Assembly (NCBI GenBank): GCA_040755795.1
Contig: JBFLXS010000007.1
Location: 1-34,955 of the forward strand
Length of the DNA stretch: 34,955 nt
Reading direction: 5' to 3'
Source: a bacterium
GTDB taxonomy: Bacteria; UBA9089; CG2-30-40-21; SBAY01
A program made the translations under genes and the position numbers. The stretch's first letter is position 1, and each line of letters opens with the position of its first letter. Below the pieces are notes generated by a model. That model was not told the DNA's origin, did not search any database, and saw only the letters and a list, made by a program, of their open reading frames with translations. Shown one piece after another: positions 1 to 8,893 of the stretch.

Positions 1-105
1 ATTGATGGTGGTTGGCAACAACGAACTCCGGCAATGGCTGCTGGTCTAACCGACCACGTTTGGAGTATAGAGGAATGGCTTACCTATCCGGTTAGAGGAA
101 GTTAG
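1..105 (+). pseudogene. C-terminal tail of a transposase-like protein (cut by window edge)
   Basis: The frame starting at base 1 is open for 34 codons and stops at 103-105. It reads [21 protein letters not shown], then a short tail. The [12 protein letters not shown] signature resembles the extreme C-terminus of transposases of the DDE type; this comes from memory, and the IS family was not established. It lies tail-to-tail with the radical SAM gene and overlaps its last codons, suggesting that an insertion element landed at that gene's 3' end. Only the end is visible, so whether the element is intact cannot be judged. Confidence 0.45.
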
Positions 106-1402
106 CTAATTTCGGACACCACCGAAATTTGCGGTGTTCATCTGACAAATATGTCAGGTTAACATGGTCATAATCATAATTTGACCAATCCTCAAGGCGC
201 TGTGGAAATTCATTTCCCATTTCCTTGCATCGTTCAAACAAATCAGTACCAGGCATAGGAACAAATAGGGACAACTTGTATAGTTTTGCCTGTGGATTTT
301 CTTCTCGCAGTCGAACCATAAGTTCAAGAGTTTGTTCAACCTCTAACCGTGTCTCACCTGGTAATCCTGCCATGAAACTGTATACCGGGATAATCCCGGC
401 ATCACGCAAGTTTCTATTGATTTCCAACACCTGTTCTACCTTAATGTCTTTGTATATGCTGTTGAGGACCCGGTCAGAGCCAGATTCAACCCCTACGAAG
501 ATTTGTTCTACACCCGCCCGACGCATCAGTTGAAGAAATTCTGATGAACTTCTGTGCAGAAAGTCAACTCGACAGTTGGCATTGTAAATGTGAACTCCCA
601 AACCACTTTCAATAAGCATTTTAAAAATTTGTTCTACTCGATGACGGCTACCAAAGAAGTTATCATCCAGAAGGAAAATACCGCCGGCATTATAATTTTT
701 CACTAAAGTGGTAATCTGTTCCATTACTTTCTCAGGAGACATACCACGCCAGGAACACTGATAGAATTTTGTATTATAACAATATGCACAACGAAACCTG
801 CAGCCTCGGCTGGTAATAACTGGCAAACTGGCTCTCTTGATTCGTAACGGCTGTGTTTGATAACTGCTCAAGTCTAACAGGTCATAAGGTAAAGGAGGCA
901 ATTGCTCAAGGTCATACAGAGGAGGAGAATTGGTGGAAACTATTTTCCCATTTTTGCGGTAGCAAATTCCTGGCACATTAGACCATTCTTTTCTTTCCTC
1001 CAAAGCCTTGATTAATTCAGAAAAAGATATTTCTCCTTCTCCAACACAGGCAATATCTACCATCTCGGATTGGACTATTTGTTCCGGTAGCAAACTGGGA
1101 TGAACTCCACCCCAGACAATAGGGAGCTCTGGTGCCATTTTTCTAACGGCTTGAGCTATCTCCATAGCGTGTTCAATTTGTGGGCCGGTCATAGTGGTAA
1201 TACCAACCGCCAAAGTCTGAGGTTTGCTCACGGCGCGACGCAATGCGTCACGCCATCCCGCTTCTTTTCGTTGGTCAATGATGGTTACAGAATGCCCCTT
1301 TTGAACAAGTGGTGCAGATACATAGAGTAAACCCAATGGTAAAATTTGCTCACTGGGTTTATTGTAACCTGTATGAGGAAAAAGTAAAACTATGTGCCCC
1401 AA
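92..1402 (-). CDS. B12-binding-domain radical SAM protein
   Basis: About 436 residues from the preferred TTG start at 1402. An N-terminal cobalamin-binding-like domain contains the [11 protein letters not shown] stretch and a GEGE motif. It is followed by a radical SAM core with the cluster-binding motif CRFRCAYC (cysteines about 201, 205, 208), which binds 4Fe-4S and S-adenosylmethionine. The family includes methyltransferases, cyclases and many enzymes of unknown substrate; the position at the end of a polysaccharide operon suggests surface-glycan or lipid modification, which is inference. The frame is open up to a GTG at 1495, but those 31 codons consist of repeat sequence (an inverted-repeat arm at 1468-1496). 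TTG at 1402 is preceded by AGGAG with 6-nt spacing. The last ~10 codons run into transposase-end sequence, so the native C-terminus is probably lost. Confidence 0.8.
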   Translation of the reverse strand: MGHIVLLFPHTGYNKPSEQILPLGLLYVSAPLVQKGHSVTIIDQRKEAGWRDALRRAVSKPQTLAVGITTMTGPQIEHAMEIAQAVRKMAPELPIVWGGVHPSLLPEQIVQSEMVDIACVGEGEISFSELIKALEERKEWSNVPGICYRKNGKIVSTNSPPLYDLEQLPPLPYDLLDLSSYQTQPLRIKRASLPVITSRGCRFRCAYCYNTKFYQCSWRGMSPEKVMEQITTLVKNYNAGGIFLLDDNFFGSRHRVEQIFKMLIESGLGVHIYNANCRVDFLHRSSSEFLQLMRRAGVEQIFVGVESGSDRVLNSIYKDIKVEQVLEINRNLRDAGIIPVYSFMAGLPGETRLEVEQTLELMVRLREENPQAKLYKLSLFVPMPGTDLFERCKEMGNEFPQRLEDWSNYDYDHVNLTYLSDEHRKFRWCPKLANFL

Positions 1403-1467
1403 TTCTTTCTCCTGAAAATACCTTTTCGATTTTGGATTGAAAAGACAACCCTCCCTAATCCAAAATT

Positions 1468-1689
1468 CCCCCTTACTAAACTTATCCTTACCCACATCTT
1501 TTACTGGACAATGTTATTAACTATGCATTCATTCACAATTCACCATTCACAATTTTTTCCCTAAATTCCCTTAATAATGGTGAATGGTGAATTGTGAATT
1601 GTCAATTGTCAATTATTAAAACCCCTTTCTTCTCACGCTTCACGGTGTCCACTAAAACTTGTGGGTAAGGATAAGCTTACTAAAGGGGG
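1468..1689. repeat. Inverted repeat pair enclosing a heptad palindrome
   Basis: Arms at 1468-1496 and 1660-1689 are complementary: TGTGGGTAAGGATAAG is identical in both (reading outward on opposite strands), followed by a diverged stretch ending in five G. Inside lies a second palindrome, 1529-1615. Its right arm is five perfect heptads (GGTGAAT twice, TGTGAAT, TGTCAAT twice) and its left arm is complementary ATTCACA-type heptads. This fills the first half of the 500-bp gap upstream of the radical SAM gene. No gene is seen here. Confidence 0.75.
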
Positions 1690-1780
1690 TTAGGGGGTTG
1701 TTATATCCCTTTCCCCTGCTCAAATATGTATTTTCATCCCCCTTTGTGTCCACGCCGTGGACATGTGTGGTTTCCCCTGA

Positions 1781-1867
1781 AAATAGGAAGTAGAGAGTAG
1801 AAAGTAGAAAGTAAGGAAAACAAGATTCTTCTCTCTCTACTCTCTACCATCTACTCTCTACTATTTT
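1781..1867. repeat. Heptad palindrome, GTAGAGA/GTAGAAA type
   Basis: The left arm has tandem heptads GTAGAGA, GTAGAAA, GTAGAAA (1790-1810). The right arm has TCTCTAC-type heptads ending in TATTTTC. The boundaries read GAAAATAG and CTATTTTC, as in the copy at 13389. It occupies the rest of the gap between the radical SAM gene and the O-antigen ligase gene. A small hairpin, GTCCAC-GCC-GTGGAC, lies just upstream at 1748-1762. Confidence 0.75.
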
Positions 1868-1907
1868 CATCCTCCTTGCAGAGGAAACCATAGAGATATT
1901 TTTAAAA

Positions 1908-3386
1908 TTATTTCTTCTCTGTATCTCTGTGTCTCTGCGGGTTATCACTTTCTTGCTTTTGATTCCAGAAATGAATGGCAAAAAGTAAGGCTGCAAGTGT
2001 CCAAAAAACACGCACGGTAACATTTACTCGCAAGTTCCAGTCCACCAATCCCTGAACTAATATTGCGATGAAGCCCGCAAGAAGACCCACATTAATTGCA
2101 TTCAACAGATTATCTTTACCTTTAAGGTTTAAAATTCCTACCCTGATGACCATAAAACAGATAGATAAAAACAATAGGAATCCAAAGATACCCTGTTCGG
2201 CGAAAATCAACAGGTAGATATTATGAACTGGTGGGTTCATTTCCCCCCACGGTATACCGGAATAGTCATAATCCGGCATTACAAAGGTAAAAGAATTTAA
2301 ACCTGTGCCCAGCCAAAAATTCGATTGTATCATCCGCCAGGCAATGTACATACATTCAATCCGGGAATCAACTGATGCTGGGTCGCTAAGGATAAACTTC
2401 TGGATTATAGTCCCTGAAAATAAAGATCCAAGGACCAATACAAAACATAAGATAAATATCCCTGCGATAATTCTCTGGCGACTTATTGTTGGATGTAAGA
2501 ACAATATTACCATAACAGCGATTGCGAAGCTAATCCAACCACCACGAGAAAGCGTTAATATGAGTGCCACTTCTCCAAATACCAAAATAGCTATACATAG
2601 TGCCTTGTACCAAATCGAGATTTGGACAAATATCAGGGTAAGTGCCAGAGGAAGTAACATTACAAGATATCCGGCAAATAGATTTGGATGACCTAACATC
2701 GCCCCGATCCTGCTGGCGCTTCTCATTCCCAGTTCTTCGGTAAACATCTCGGGTGCCTGACCCAATCGTTCAAGATTAAGATTCAACCCAGTAAAATATT
2801 GTAACAGTCCATATATTATCTGCAAAAATACACCAATCATCAATGACACGACAACCAATTTTATCTGCTTACGGGTTTTTCCATAATTGACAAGACATAT
2901 AAAAAGTAACAACATTTTTGTCATACAAATAATTTCATAAGCGGCCATGGTCCGGTAGGGGGAAAAAATTATGCTCCCAAGTCCCAAAATGATGAGCAAT
3001 AACCAAAATATTGCTACCGCAGGTATTTGAATTGATAACCGTCTGGTGATAAAATCTTTAATCAAATATGCATACAATATGACGAGAAACAAATCTGTTG
3101 CCTCGATACGCAATGCCCATTCTCCACCAAAGTGAGGGTAAGATTTCAAGTATTTAGCCAAATTCAATGGGAGAAACAGGATTAGCCCACTGAGAAAACA
3201 AACTTGGGGGTTCCCCGAAAGTATGACGATTATAAAAATGAATAAACTTGATAAAACAGAATAACTGATAATTGGAGTGTTTTCAAAAACAACAATTAAT
3301 GTCATGAATCCTAGAATAGAAAAAAGAAGAATTAGAATTAAATTGCCTGCAATTTTATGAGAATATTGTGCCTGGAGATGATTCAT
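1908..3386 (-). CDS. O-antigen ligase / Wzy-type polymerase family membrane protein
   Basis: 492 residues, strongly hydrophobic throughout, with roughly ten to twelve predicted membrane segments. Family signatures (Wzy_C/RfaL-like) are HPNLFAGYLVMLLPL, LTLSRGGWISF, and late in the protein VHNIYLLIFAEQGIFGFLLF. Members act in the inner membrane, polymerising or ligating undecaprenyl-linked glycans on the periplasmic face. It starts ~15 nt after the co-polymerase stop, as expected for a Wzx/Wzy-type or ABC-linked export operon, although no flippase is visible here. The last ~12 residues (NPQRHRDTEKK) are encoded by a CTCTGTGTCTCTGCG-type repeat and are probably not native. Polymerase versus ligase cannot be decided from sequence. 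Confidence 0.8.
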   Translation of the reverse strand: MNHLQAQYSHKIAGNLILILLFSILGFMTLIVVFENTPIISYSVLSSLFIFIIVILSGNPQVCFLSGLILFLPLNLAKYLKSYPHFGGEWALRIEATDLFLVILYAYLIKDFITRRLSIQIPAVAIFWLLLIILGLGSIIFSPYRTMAAYEIICMTKMLLLFICLVNYGKTRKQIKLVVVSLMIGVFLQIIYGLLQYFTGLNLNLERLGQAPEMFTEELGMRSASRIGAMLGHPNLFAGYLVMLLPLALTLIFVQISIWYKALCIAILVFGEVALILTLSRGGWISFAIAVMVILFLHPTISRQRIIAGIFILCFVLVLGSLFSGTIIQKFILSDPASVDSRIECMYIAWRMIQSNFWLGTGLNSFTFVMPDYDYSGIPWGEMNPPVHNIYLLIFAEQGIFGFLLFLSICFMVIRVGILNLKGKDNLLNAINVGLLAGFIAILVQGLVDWNLRVNVTVRVFWTLAALLFAIHFWNQKQESDNPQRHRDTEKK

Positions 3387-3400
3387 AAAACCTATTTTCC

Positions 3401-5629
3401 TTACCTTGAAACAATTATCAACCCCATTTTACGGAGATTGCATTTATTCAGTATGTTTCTATAAGATTTGATTTCTGACCACTGGCTTACCTTCGACATC
3501 ACCAGAAGCATTGTGCAATCCACAATTGATGGGAAGGCAAATGCTGATGGGTCTTCCATCACAGAATCCGAACTCAGCAGAACAACATCAAATTGTTCCT
3601 GCAATTGGGTTAGTTTTTCCTTCAGTTGATTTGATGTCATCAGATGGGTCATTCCATAATTGCTCTTGCCGGCAGGCAAGAAAAATACTTTGGGATAGTC
3701 AGTTAGGTGAATGAGTGAATCAGTTAATGGCTGGGTTCCATCAAGCATATTCAAGAAGCCCGGCGAGGAAGAAATTTTAAATTCTTTACTCAATAGATTG
3801 TCTCTAAAGAATGCATCTATAATCAGCACCTTGCGATTTTGATCTATAGCAAGAAACTCAGCCAGTTCTAATGCAAACTGACTTGTTACTTCTGGCAAGT
3901 AAGGACATGAAAGCATCAGGCAATACCCTCGTTCAGAGCCACCAAGTTCGAAGTGCAACTGCATGGCTAACTTGTGATATGATTTGTTGTATTGGTTATT
4001 TTTCTTATATCGGCTCTCAGACCACCCTGATAGCCAACCCTTTTTTTGTTCAGGGGTGAATTGGGAAGGTGTTTTATTCCTATGTATGCCCAGATGAACA
4101 TTTCCATATACTGGAATATCCAGGATATGTCCAACATCATCTTCACTGTAAATAGTTTCATTAAAATAGTTAGCAATGAAGCCGGCAATGATGCCTAATA
4201 GTATTCCTATCAGCACGGCTATAAACAAATACAGTTTTACCTTTGGCCGTATAGGTCTCTCCGGTATCTGGGCTGTTTCGATAAGTTTCAAACTTGCAGT
4301 TTTCTCTGATTCGGTAACTGCGGAGATAAAAGCCTGTCGCTGTTTACTAAGTAAAGTCCGATATTCCGTATCTGCCAGAACAAGTTCTCTGGTGAGTCTC
4401 TGCAAGACACGCTGTTTGAAAGGCAAGTCTTTCAGACTATTTTTATATTGATTTACAATCTCCTGAATTTCGGTTTCCCCTGCTCGAAGTTGAGCCAATT
4501 GAACCAGAAGGTTAGTGCGCTCAGCACGTAAGCTGGACCAGATTGGATTGGATTTCTCTATTTTACCGCTAATGACCATTTCTTCCGACTCTTTAAGCAT
4601 ATCCTTCAACCTGCTAATATTACTTTTTAATTCCTCGACTTCCTGAGAATCCTCTGTATATCTATTCTGCATTTGAATCAACATCATTTCATAGTTTAGC
4701 AGATTTGCCTTCATCTTGCTGTGAATTTCGTTGAGACTCAGAGACCGAGAATCAATCTCCATTTGTCCTTCATTTTGAAGTAAATGCTCTATCTCCGCCA
4801 GCCGTGCTTCTAATCCCTCGATGGATGCCCTGGTGGTTAGTAATTCTGCCTCCTGGTCAGTTAATATCTTGACATCACTATGCTCTTTTTCGAACTCAAA
4901 TTTGATATTGTTCTTAACAACATAATCCTCTAATTCTTTTTCTATCTTTTCCAATTTTTCGTGGGCTCTTTTCACCTGTGTATTCAGGATATTGGCGGCA
5001 GATATCGCTTCCTCTTCGTGTTGTTGTCTCCTATATTGGAGATATACCTTAGTGAGTTCATTAGCGATTTCCGCCACTCTCTTGCCAGGAGCAAGAACAC
5101 TAATCTCGGCTACATTAGAGTTGCCAATGGCACGAACATTGATGCCCTTCTGGAAATCAAAGATAGTTTTTGCTAATTCTATTTCTTGCGGTGTAAGATT
5201 AAATGGACTTTTCTCGGGTGGAAAGAAAAAATTCTTAATGCGTTTATACTTCCGTCCAATCCATGAACGACTCCACATATCGGTGATGTGGCGCATCAAT
5301 GGGTGATAGACATCGTCATACTTAAGATTAAGGTTCTCTACAACTTTTTTCACCACCGGCCCAAGTTTGGCCATTTCTGCCTCGGTTTTAGCCTCTTCTG
5401 CCTTGCGAAAAATATTCCACTGCCCATAGAATTGATCTTTAATTTCATCTTTTTCCTTCTCGACCAAAATCTTAACCGAAGCTTTATAGACCCACGGAAA
5501 TAGTTGAATGTAAAGCAGAGTTAGAGCCACCGTAAATAGACATGTGCCCAGCACAATCCATTTGTACCGAATGGTAATATTCCAAATTGTGTTTATTGAC
5601 CGACGGACATCAAAGGAATCAATTTCCAT
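3401..5629 (-). CDS. Wzz/Wzc-like polysaccharide co-polymerase with degenerate BY-kinase domain
   Basis: 742 residues. An N-terminal Wzz domain has a first membrane helix at about residues 25-45, followed by long charged periplasmic coiled-coil segments (about 190-450) and a second helix (LYLFIAVLIGILLGIIAGFI). The cytoplasmic part from about residue 550 matches a bacterial tyrosine kinase (BY-kinase) fold. The A' region KVLIIDAFFRDN aligns with the usual VLLIDADLR, and FDVVLLSSDSVMEDPSA with the Walker B region. The P-loop that should read GEGKST is replaced by LPEVTSQ (about 579-585), and there is no C-terminal tyrosine cluster. ATP hydrolysis and autophosphorylation therefore look lost, while chain-length control through the Wzz part is probably kept. 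The stop of the upstream Wza-like gene overlaps its ribosome binding site GAGGAG. Confidence 0.85.
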   Translation of the reverse strand: MEIDSFDVRRSINTIWNITIRYKWIVLGTCLFTVALTLLYIQLFPWVYKASVKILVEKEKDEIKDQFYGQWNIFRKAEEAKTEAEMAKLGPVVKKVVENLNLKYDDVYHPLMRHITDMWSRSWIGRKYKRIKNFFFPPEKSPFNLTPQEIELAKTIFDFQKGINVRAIGNSNVAEISVLAPGKRVAEIANELTKVYLQYRRQQHEEEAISAANILNTQVKRAHEKLEKIEKELEDYVVKNNIKFEFEKEHSDVKILTDQEAELLTTRASIEGLEARLAEIEHLLQNEGQMEIDSRSLSLNEIHSKMKANLLNYEMMLIQMQNRYTEDSQEVEELKSNISRLKDMLKESEEMVISGKIEKSNPIWSSLRAERTNLLVQLAQLRAGETEIQEIVNQYKNSLKDLPFKQRVLQRLTRELVLADTEYRTLLSKQRQAFISAVTESEKTASLKLIETAQIPERPIRPKVKLYLFIAVLIGILLGIIAGFIANYFNETIYSEDDVGHILDIPVYGNVHLGIHRNKTPSQFTPEQKKGWLSGWSESRYKKNNQYNKSYHKLAMQLHFELGGSERGYCLMLSCPYLPEVTSQFALELAEFLAIDQNRKVLIIDAFFRDNLLSKEFKISSSPGFLNMLDGTQPLTDSLIHLTDYPKVFFLPAGKSNYGMTHLMTSNQLKEKLTQLQEQFDVVLLSSDSVMEDPSAFAFPSIVDCTMLLVMSKVSQWSEIKSYRNILNKCNLRKMGLIIVSR

Positions 5630-5632
5630 AAT

Positions 5633-6403
5633 TTACTCCTCTTCTCCCAAAATTTCTATTAACCGTAATGTGGTCAGGATATCAATAGCTCCTATAAGGA
5701 TTTTGTTTATATGCTGTTCGATAAATATATCTACACGGGCAATGAAGGTCTTTGGAACGAAGATTATATCATCCGCCTGCAAGGGGACATTGTGCAAAGT
5801 TATGTATGAAGCACTCTGACCTTTCAACTGCAAATTAACGCGGGTGGCGGTGAGGTAATTATCTTCGGTAACTCGAATGATTATGACGCTGTTTCGTTTC
5901 GCCTCGTTGGTGAAGCCACCGGCACGAGTTACTGCCTGAAAAGCCGTGGCGGCATCATGGACAGATACGACTGACGGAGTAGTAACCTCGCCGATAACAT
6001 ATATCACCGGCGGCTGAAATTTTGTTACAATTACTGTTACTTCCGGCTCTTTCAAACGGTGTGAAAACATCTCGGTTAACTTTTTATCCAATTCCCCGGG
6101 CGTTAAACCGGCTGCCTTAACATCGTCAAGGATAGGTAGAGATATGTAACCGTCAGGTCTGATGGTGCATACACGGGTTATCTCAGGATGCTTAAGTAAG
6201 ACTACTTCAACAATGTCCTCCGGGACAAGAACATATTCTTTATGAAACCGTGTCGTAGCCACCGCGATTTCAGGCAAAACCGACATACGAATTTCATCAC
6301 CTTTACTAATCTTCGCTGACCGATTAGTGGTTACGCATCCCTGTGTCAGTAGCATAATTGTAAAAATTACTATAACTTTAAATAATCTTTCCGTCTTTTT
6401 CAT
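5633..6403 (-). CDS. Wza-like polysaccharide export lipoprotein (Poly_export/SLBB)
   Basis: 256 residues from the ATG at 6403. It begins MKKTERLFKVIVIFTIMLLTQGC: basic residues, a hydrophobic stretch and a lipobox-like LTQGC, so lipidation at that cysteine is expected. A Poly_export domain follows (EYVLVPEDIVEVVLLKHPEITRVCTIRPDGYISLPILDDVKAAGLTP in outline), then an SLBB domain (PPVIYVIGEVTTPSVVSV, AVTRAGG). Such proteins form the outer-membrane or periplasmic exit channel and pair with Wzz/Wzc proteins; the next gene downstream is exactly that partner. The frame is open to a TTG at 6481, but the extra residues would precede the signal peptide and lie in sequence that once encoded the end of the glycosyltransferase. 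The short length fits a minimal Wza-type exporter. Confidence 0.85.
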   Translation of the reverse strand: MKKTERLFKVIVIFTIMLLTQGCVTTNRSAKISKGDEIRMSVLPEIAVATTRFHKEYVLVPEDIVEVVLLKHPEITRVCTIRPDGYISLPILDDVKAAGLTPGELDKKLTEMFSHRLKEPEVTVIVTKFQPPVIYVIGEVTTPSVVSVHDAATAFQAVTRAGGFTNEAKRNSVIIIRVTEDNYLTATRVNLQLKGQSASYITLHNVPLQADDIIFVPKTFIARVDIFIEQHINKILIGAIDILTTLRLIEILGEEE

Positions 6404-6490
6404 AATCTTAATTCGTAGGTATTTAGTCTCTAATAAAAGGGAAAAACTGGAGAAACACTCATGCCCCTGCATTTTTAGCAACCGTTACTT

Positions 6491-6737
6491 GTAACCGTTC
6501 AGGTAATCCTTTACCGCAGAGACGCAGAGAAACAGAGAGGAAAATATCTTTTTTTTTTCGTGTTTTTTGCGTTTTTCGGTGTTTAAAAAGGCTTAAAAAC
6601 AGTTAGTCGAAAGTCCGTATTAAAAGATTAATAACCAACGAAAGACCCGAAATGTACAAAAAAAGGAAATCTCTGTCTCTGGTGAATAGATTTTAATTTT
6701 TTCTCTGCGTCTCTGTGTCTCTGCGGTGAACAGTTAC
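6491..6737. mobile_element. MITE copy 1 (GTAACCGTTCAG family), 8-bp TSD CGTTACTT
   Basis: 247 bp. The left end is GTAACCGTTCAGG and the right end, read inward, GTAACTGTTCACC. Perfect direct duplications CGTTACTT flank it at 6483-6490 and 6738-6745. Subterminal arms are complementary ACCGCAGAGACGCAGAG / CTCTGTGTCTCTGCGGT words. No ORF inside. It inserted into the 3' end of the glycosyltransferase gene and supplies its present stop codon. Confidence 0.9.
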
Positions 6738-7874
6738 CGTTACTTTTTCCAATGTTTTTTCCAATTCCTTGCCAAATCTTTCCCATGAGTAATTTTTCTG
6801 CATCATTTCTTGAGCACGATATCCACGGCGTTGTGCTTCTTCTGGATTAGAAATGACATCCAACATTACCTCTTCTAATGCCTTTGCATCTGCTGGCGGC
6901 ACAAGGTATCCTGTCTCTCCATCCTGAAGTATTTCTGATATGTTTCCAACCCGTGTTGCTATAATCGGCTTACCAACAGAACAAGCCAGTGGTAACACTG
7001 CACTCTGGTATAAATAGGTATATGGTAACACAACTACATCACTGGCAATTAAAAAGTCTTCTGCTACCTCTTCTGACACAAGTTCTGAACGAAATAGTAC
7101 TCGCTGACCAATCCCAAGTCTTTTCACCTGCTCAAAATACGGCTTCAGACTCACCTTCCACGGCCGACCTATGACCAATAGTCGAGCCTTTGGCTCTTGA
7201 ACTAATACCCCAGCAAAGGCATCTAACAAATATTTCAAACCCTTATTTTTCTTAATCTGTCCAAAACAAAGTATAATTGGTTCATCTATCTGTAACCCCA
7301 ATTTTTCTCGCGATATAATTTGGTCTTTGCGACAAAAAGTTTTCTTACCCTCATTCATTCCCAAAAATACTACCTGAATTTTGGACAAAGGAATTCCAAA
7401 ATTAGAAATAAGCTGATTTTTGCCGTATTCGCTGAATGCCAAAATTACCGTAGCGTTATTATATATCTTGTGATAAGAATGACAATATTCTTTATTAGAA
7501 GACAACGGCAATATATCATGGGCTCCAAGTATAGTAGGAATACCATGATTCCGCAAATTTCGGATAAATAGATTATCCAGAGTAATTTGCAAGATGTAGT
7601 AATAAATTACCACATCCGGCTGAAAGCGACAAATTTGCCTCCAAACTCTTATTAAAGAACGGACATAGTTGATTCCTTTCAGTACAAAATTATAATTCCC
7701 AACTATGCCCTTAAAAGGGGTAATTTGCTCAAATTCAGACTCCGCATTTAGAAATGGATATTTCTCGTTTGTAGCCAAAATAACCTTGTGTCCCTTTTGG
7801 GCTAAATAACGACAAATCTCCTTGTCGTGCAAACCAAGAATATGTCCAATAGGATCTGCAAAAAATATTTTCAT
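6693..7874 (-). CDS. GT4-family glycosyltransferase with MITE-altered C-terminus
   Basis: 393 residues with two Rossmann domains (GT-B fold). The C-terminal half has the GT4 pattern: IILCFGQIKKNKGLKYLLDAF, then SDVVVLPYTYLYQSAVLPLACSVGKPIIATRVG and SEILQDGETGYLVPPAD, the sugar-nucleotide binding region with the EX7E-like spacing. It transfers a sugar to a lipid-linked or growing glycan at the cytoplasmic membrane face; donor and acceptor are unknown. It sits between the initiating transferase and the export genes. The final residues VTVHRRDTETQRKN are encoded by a MITE. Removing the MITE and one target duplication restores an ending LEKVTVAKNAGA followed by TGA, slightly overlapping the next gene's upstream region. 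Confidence 0.85.
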   Translation of the reverse strand: MKIFFADPIGHILGLHDKEICRYLAQKGHKVILATNEKYPFLNAESEFEQITPFKGIVGNYNFVLKGINYVRSLIRVWRQICRFQPDVVIYYYILQITLDNLFIRNLRNHGIPTILGAHDILPLSSNKEYCHSYHKIYNNATVILAFSEYGKNQLISNFGIPLSKIQVVFLGMNEGKKTFCRKDQIISREKLGLQIDEPIILCFGQIKKNKGLKYLLDAFAGVLVQEPKARLLVIGRPWKVSLKPYFEQVKRLGIGQRVLFRSELVSEEVAEDFLIASDVVVLPYTYLYQSAVLPLACSVGKPIIATRVGNISEILQDGETGYLVPPADAKALEEVMLDVISNPEEAQRRGYRAQEMMQKNYSWERFGKELEKTLEKVTVTVHRRDTETQRKN

Positions 7875-7921
7875 CTTATATCTTTTACTCTTAAATCAAA
7901 GATTAGAATGCAAAAGTAGTG

Positions 7922-8566
7922 CTATACACCTTGACCAGCCATAACTGCCCATATAGTCCGAATTAGTATTTTAAAATCCAGCCACAAAGAATAGTTGTCA
8001 ATATATTCCAAATCCATACGCATCCATTCTTTAAAGCTAATCTTATTTCTACCGCTTACCTGCCATATACAGGTTAGCCCGGGTTTCATGCTCAATCTAC
8101 GATATTGATATGAGTCGTATTTCTCCACCTCTTCAGGTAGAGGAGGACGGGGACCAACTATACTCATTTCCCCCTTGAGAACATTGAAAAATTGTGGCAA
8201 TTCATCAAGACTGTATTTTCTTAAGAAACGACCAAATTTGGTAATTCGTGGGTCATTGCGGATTTTAAATACAGGCCCATCCATTTCATTCAAATGTTTC
8301 AGAGAATTCTTCTTTTTCTCTGCATTGATAACCATAGTGCGAAATTTGTAGAAGCAGAATTGGCGACCATTAAGTCCAACGCGGGTTTGTCGGAAAAGAA
8401 CGGATTCTCCCTTGCGAGAGGTCAATTTGATAATAAGAATTATCGGCAGCATCAGAACCGGACCCAGTACCAACAGTGCCAACAATGCACCTACCCGGTC
8501 AAAGACACTTTTCACAAAAAGTGCCATATTTTTCTCTTCAGAAATAGAGGGAAAAGCAAATTCCAT
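7922..8566 (-). CDS. Polyprenyl-phosphate glycosylphosphotransferase (initiating sugar transferase)
   Basis: 214 residues, the short form with only the catalytic domain. One N-terminal membrane-associated helix (about 17-45, FDRVGALLALLVLGPVLMLPIILIIKL) is followed by the family core: RQTRVGLNGRQFCFYKFRTM, DPRITKFGRFLRKYSLDELPQFFNVLKGEMSIVGPRP, and KPGLTCIWQVSGRNKISF. It moves a sugar-1-phosphate from a nucleotide sugar to undecaprenyl phosphate, the first step of glycan assembly. It is the first gene of its operon, ~110 nt after a consensus promoter start. A second possible start is Met14 (8527), preceded by GAAGAG; the ATG at 8566 has GGGAGG 12 nt upstream. It lacks the N-terminal CoA-binding/4-helix part of WbaP-type proteins. 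Confidence 0.9.
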   Translation of the reverse strand: MEFAFPSISEEKNMALFVKSVFDRVGALLALLVLGPVLMLPIILIIKLTSRKGESVLFRQTRVGLNGRQFCFYKFRTMVINAEKKKNSLKHLNEMDGPVFKIRNDPRITKFGRFLRKYSLDELPQFFNVLKGEMSIVGPRPPLPEEVEKYDSYQYRRLSMKPGLTCIWQVSGRNKISFKEWMRMDLEYIDNYSLWLDFKILIRTIWAVMAGQGV

Positions 8567-8680
8567 TTTTAAAATTAACCTCCCGCATTTCTTCCTGATA
8601 TCTCTCTAATTCCCCTCCCTCTAACATACACTGAGATATTTGTAACCCTATTTCGCAAGTCGAATTTTTTTACTAACTTA

Positions 8681-8709
8681 AGTATAATACAGATGTTATA
8701 TTATGTCAA
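8681..8709 (-). promoter_or_regulatory. Sigma70-type promoter for the polysaccharide operon
   Basis: On the minus strand, -35 TTGACA (8709-8704), a 17-nt spacer and -10 TATACT (8686-8681) predict a start near 8674. That gives a ~108-nt leader before the sugar transferase. It is the only near-consensus promoter I see for this operon. Confidence 0.75.
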
Positions 8710-8720
8710 GAAAATTTTTT

Positions 8721-8754
8721 AGGCTGAAGTTTTGAATGTTGTTTCTTTCAGCCT
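8721..8754. repeat. Small inverted repeat between divergent promoters
   Basis: AGGCTGAA (8721-8728) and TTCAGCCT (8747-8754) form an 8-bp stem with an 18-nt loop. It lies upstream of both divergent promoters. No T-tract follows on either strand, so it does not look like a terminator. A regulator site is possible but unproven. Confidence 0.45.
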
Positions 8755-8842
8755 ATAACCTATTTTCATCGCTCTATCCTCCACAGGTTAATGTTCGTTC
8801 CCCCAAATAACTAACCCATTACTTAATCCTAAAAAAATCTTC

Positions 8843-8871
8843 TTGACTTTTATTTTATTTTGTGATATATT
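8843..8871 (+). promoter_or_regulatory. Sigma70-type promoter for the SAP-domain gene
   Basis: -35 TTGACT (8843-8848), 17-nt spacer, -10 TATATT (8866-8871). The start would fall near 8878, directly before the AGGAGG ribosome binding site at 8881-8886, so the leader would be very short. Confidence 0.7.
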
Positions 8872-8893
8872 ATATTTTGCAGGAGGTGAGAAA

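Noticed and set aside
1403-1495. GTG start of the radical SAM protein 31 codons upstream
   Set aside because: Those codons are an inverted-repeat arm also found at 1660-1689 outside any gene, and a TTG with AGGAG at proper spacing is available.
8721-8754. Intrinsic terminator from the AGGCTGAA hairpin
   Set aside because: No U-tract after the stem in either direction, the loop is 18 nt, and it lies between divergent promoters where none is expected.
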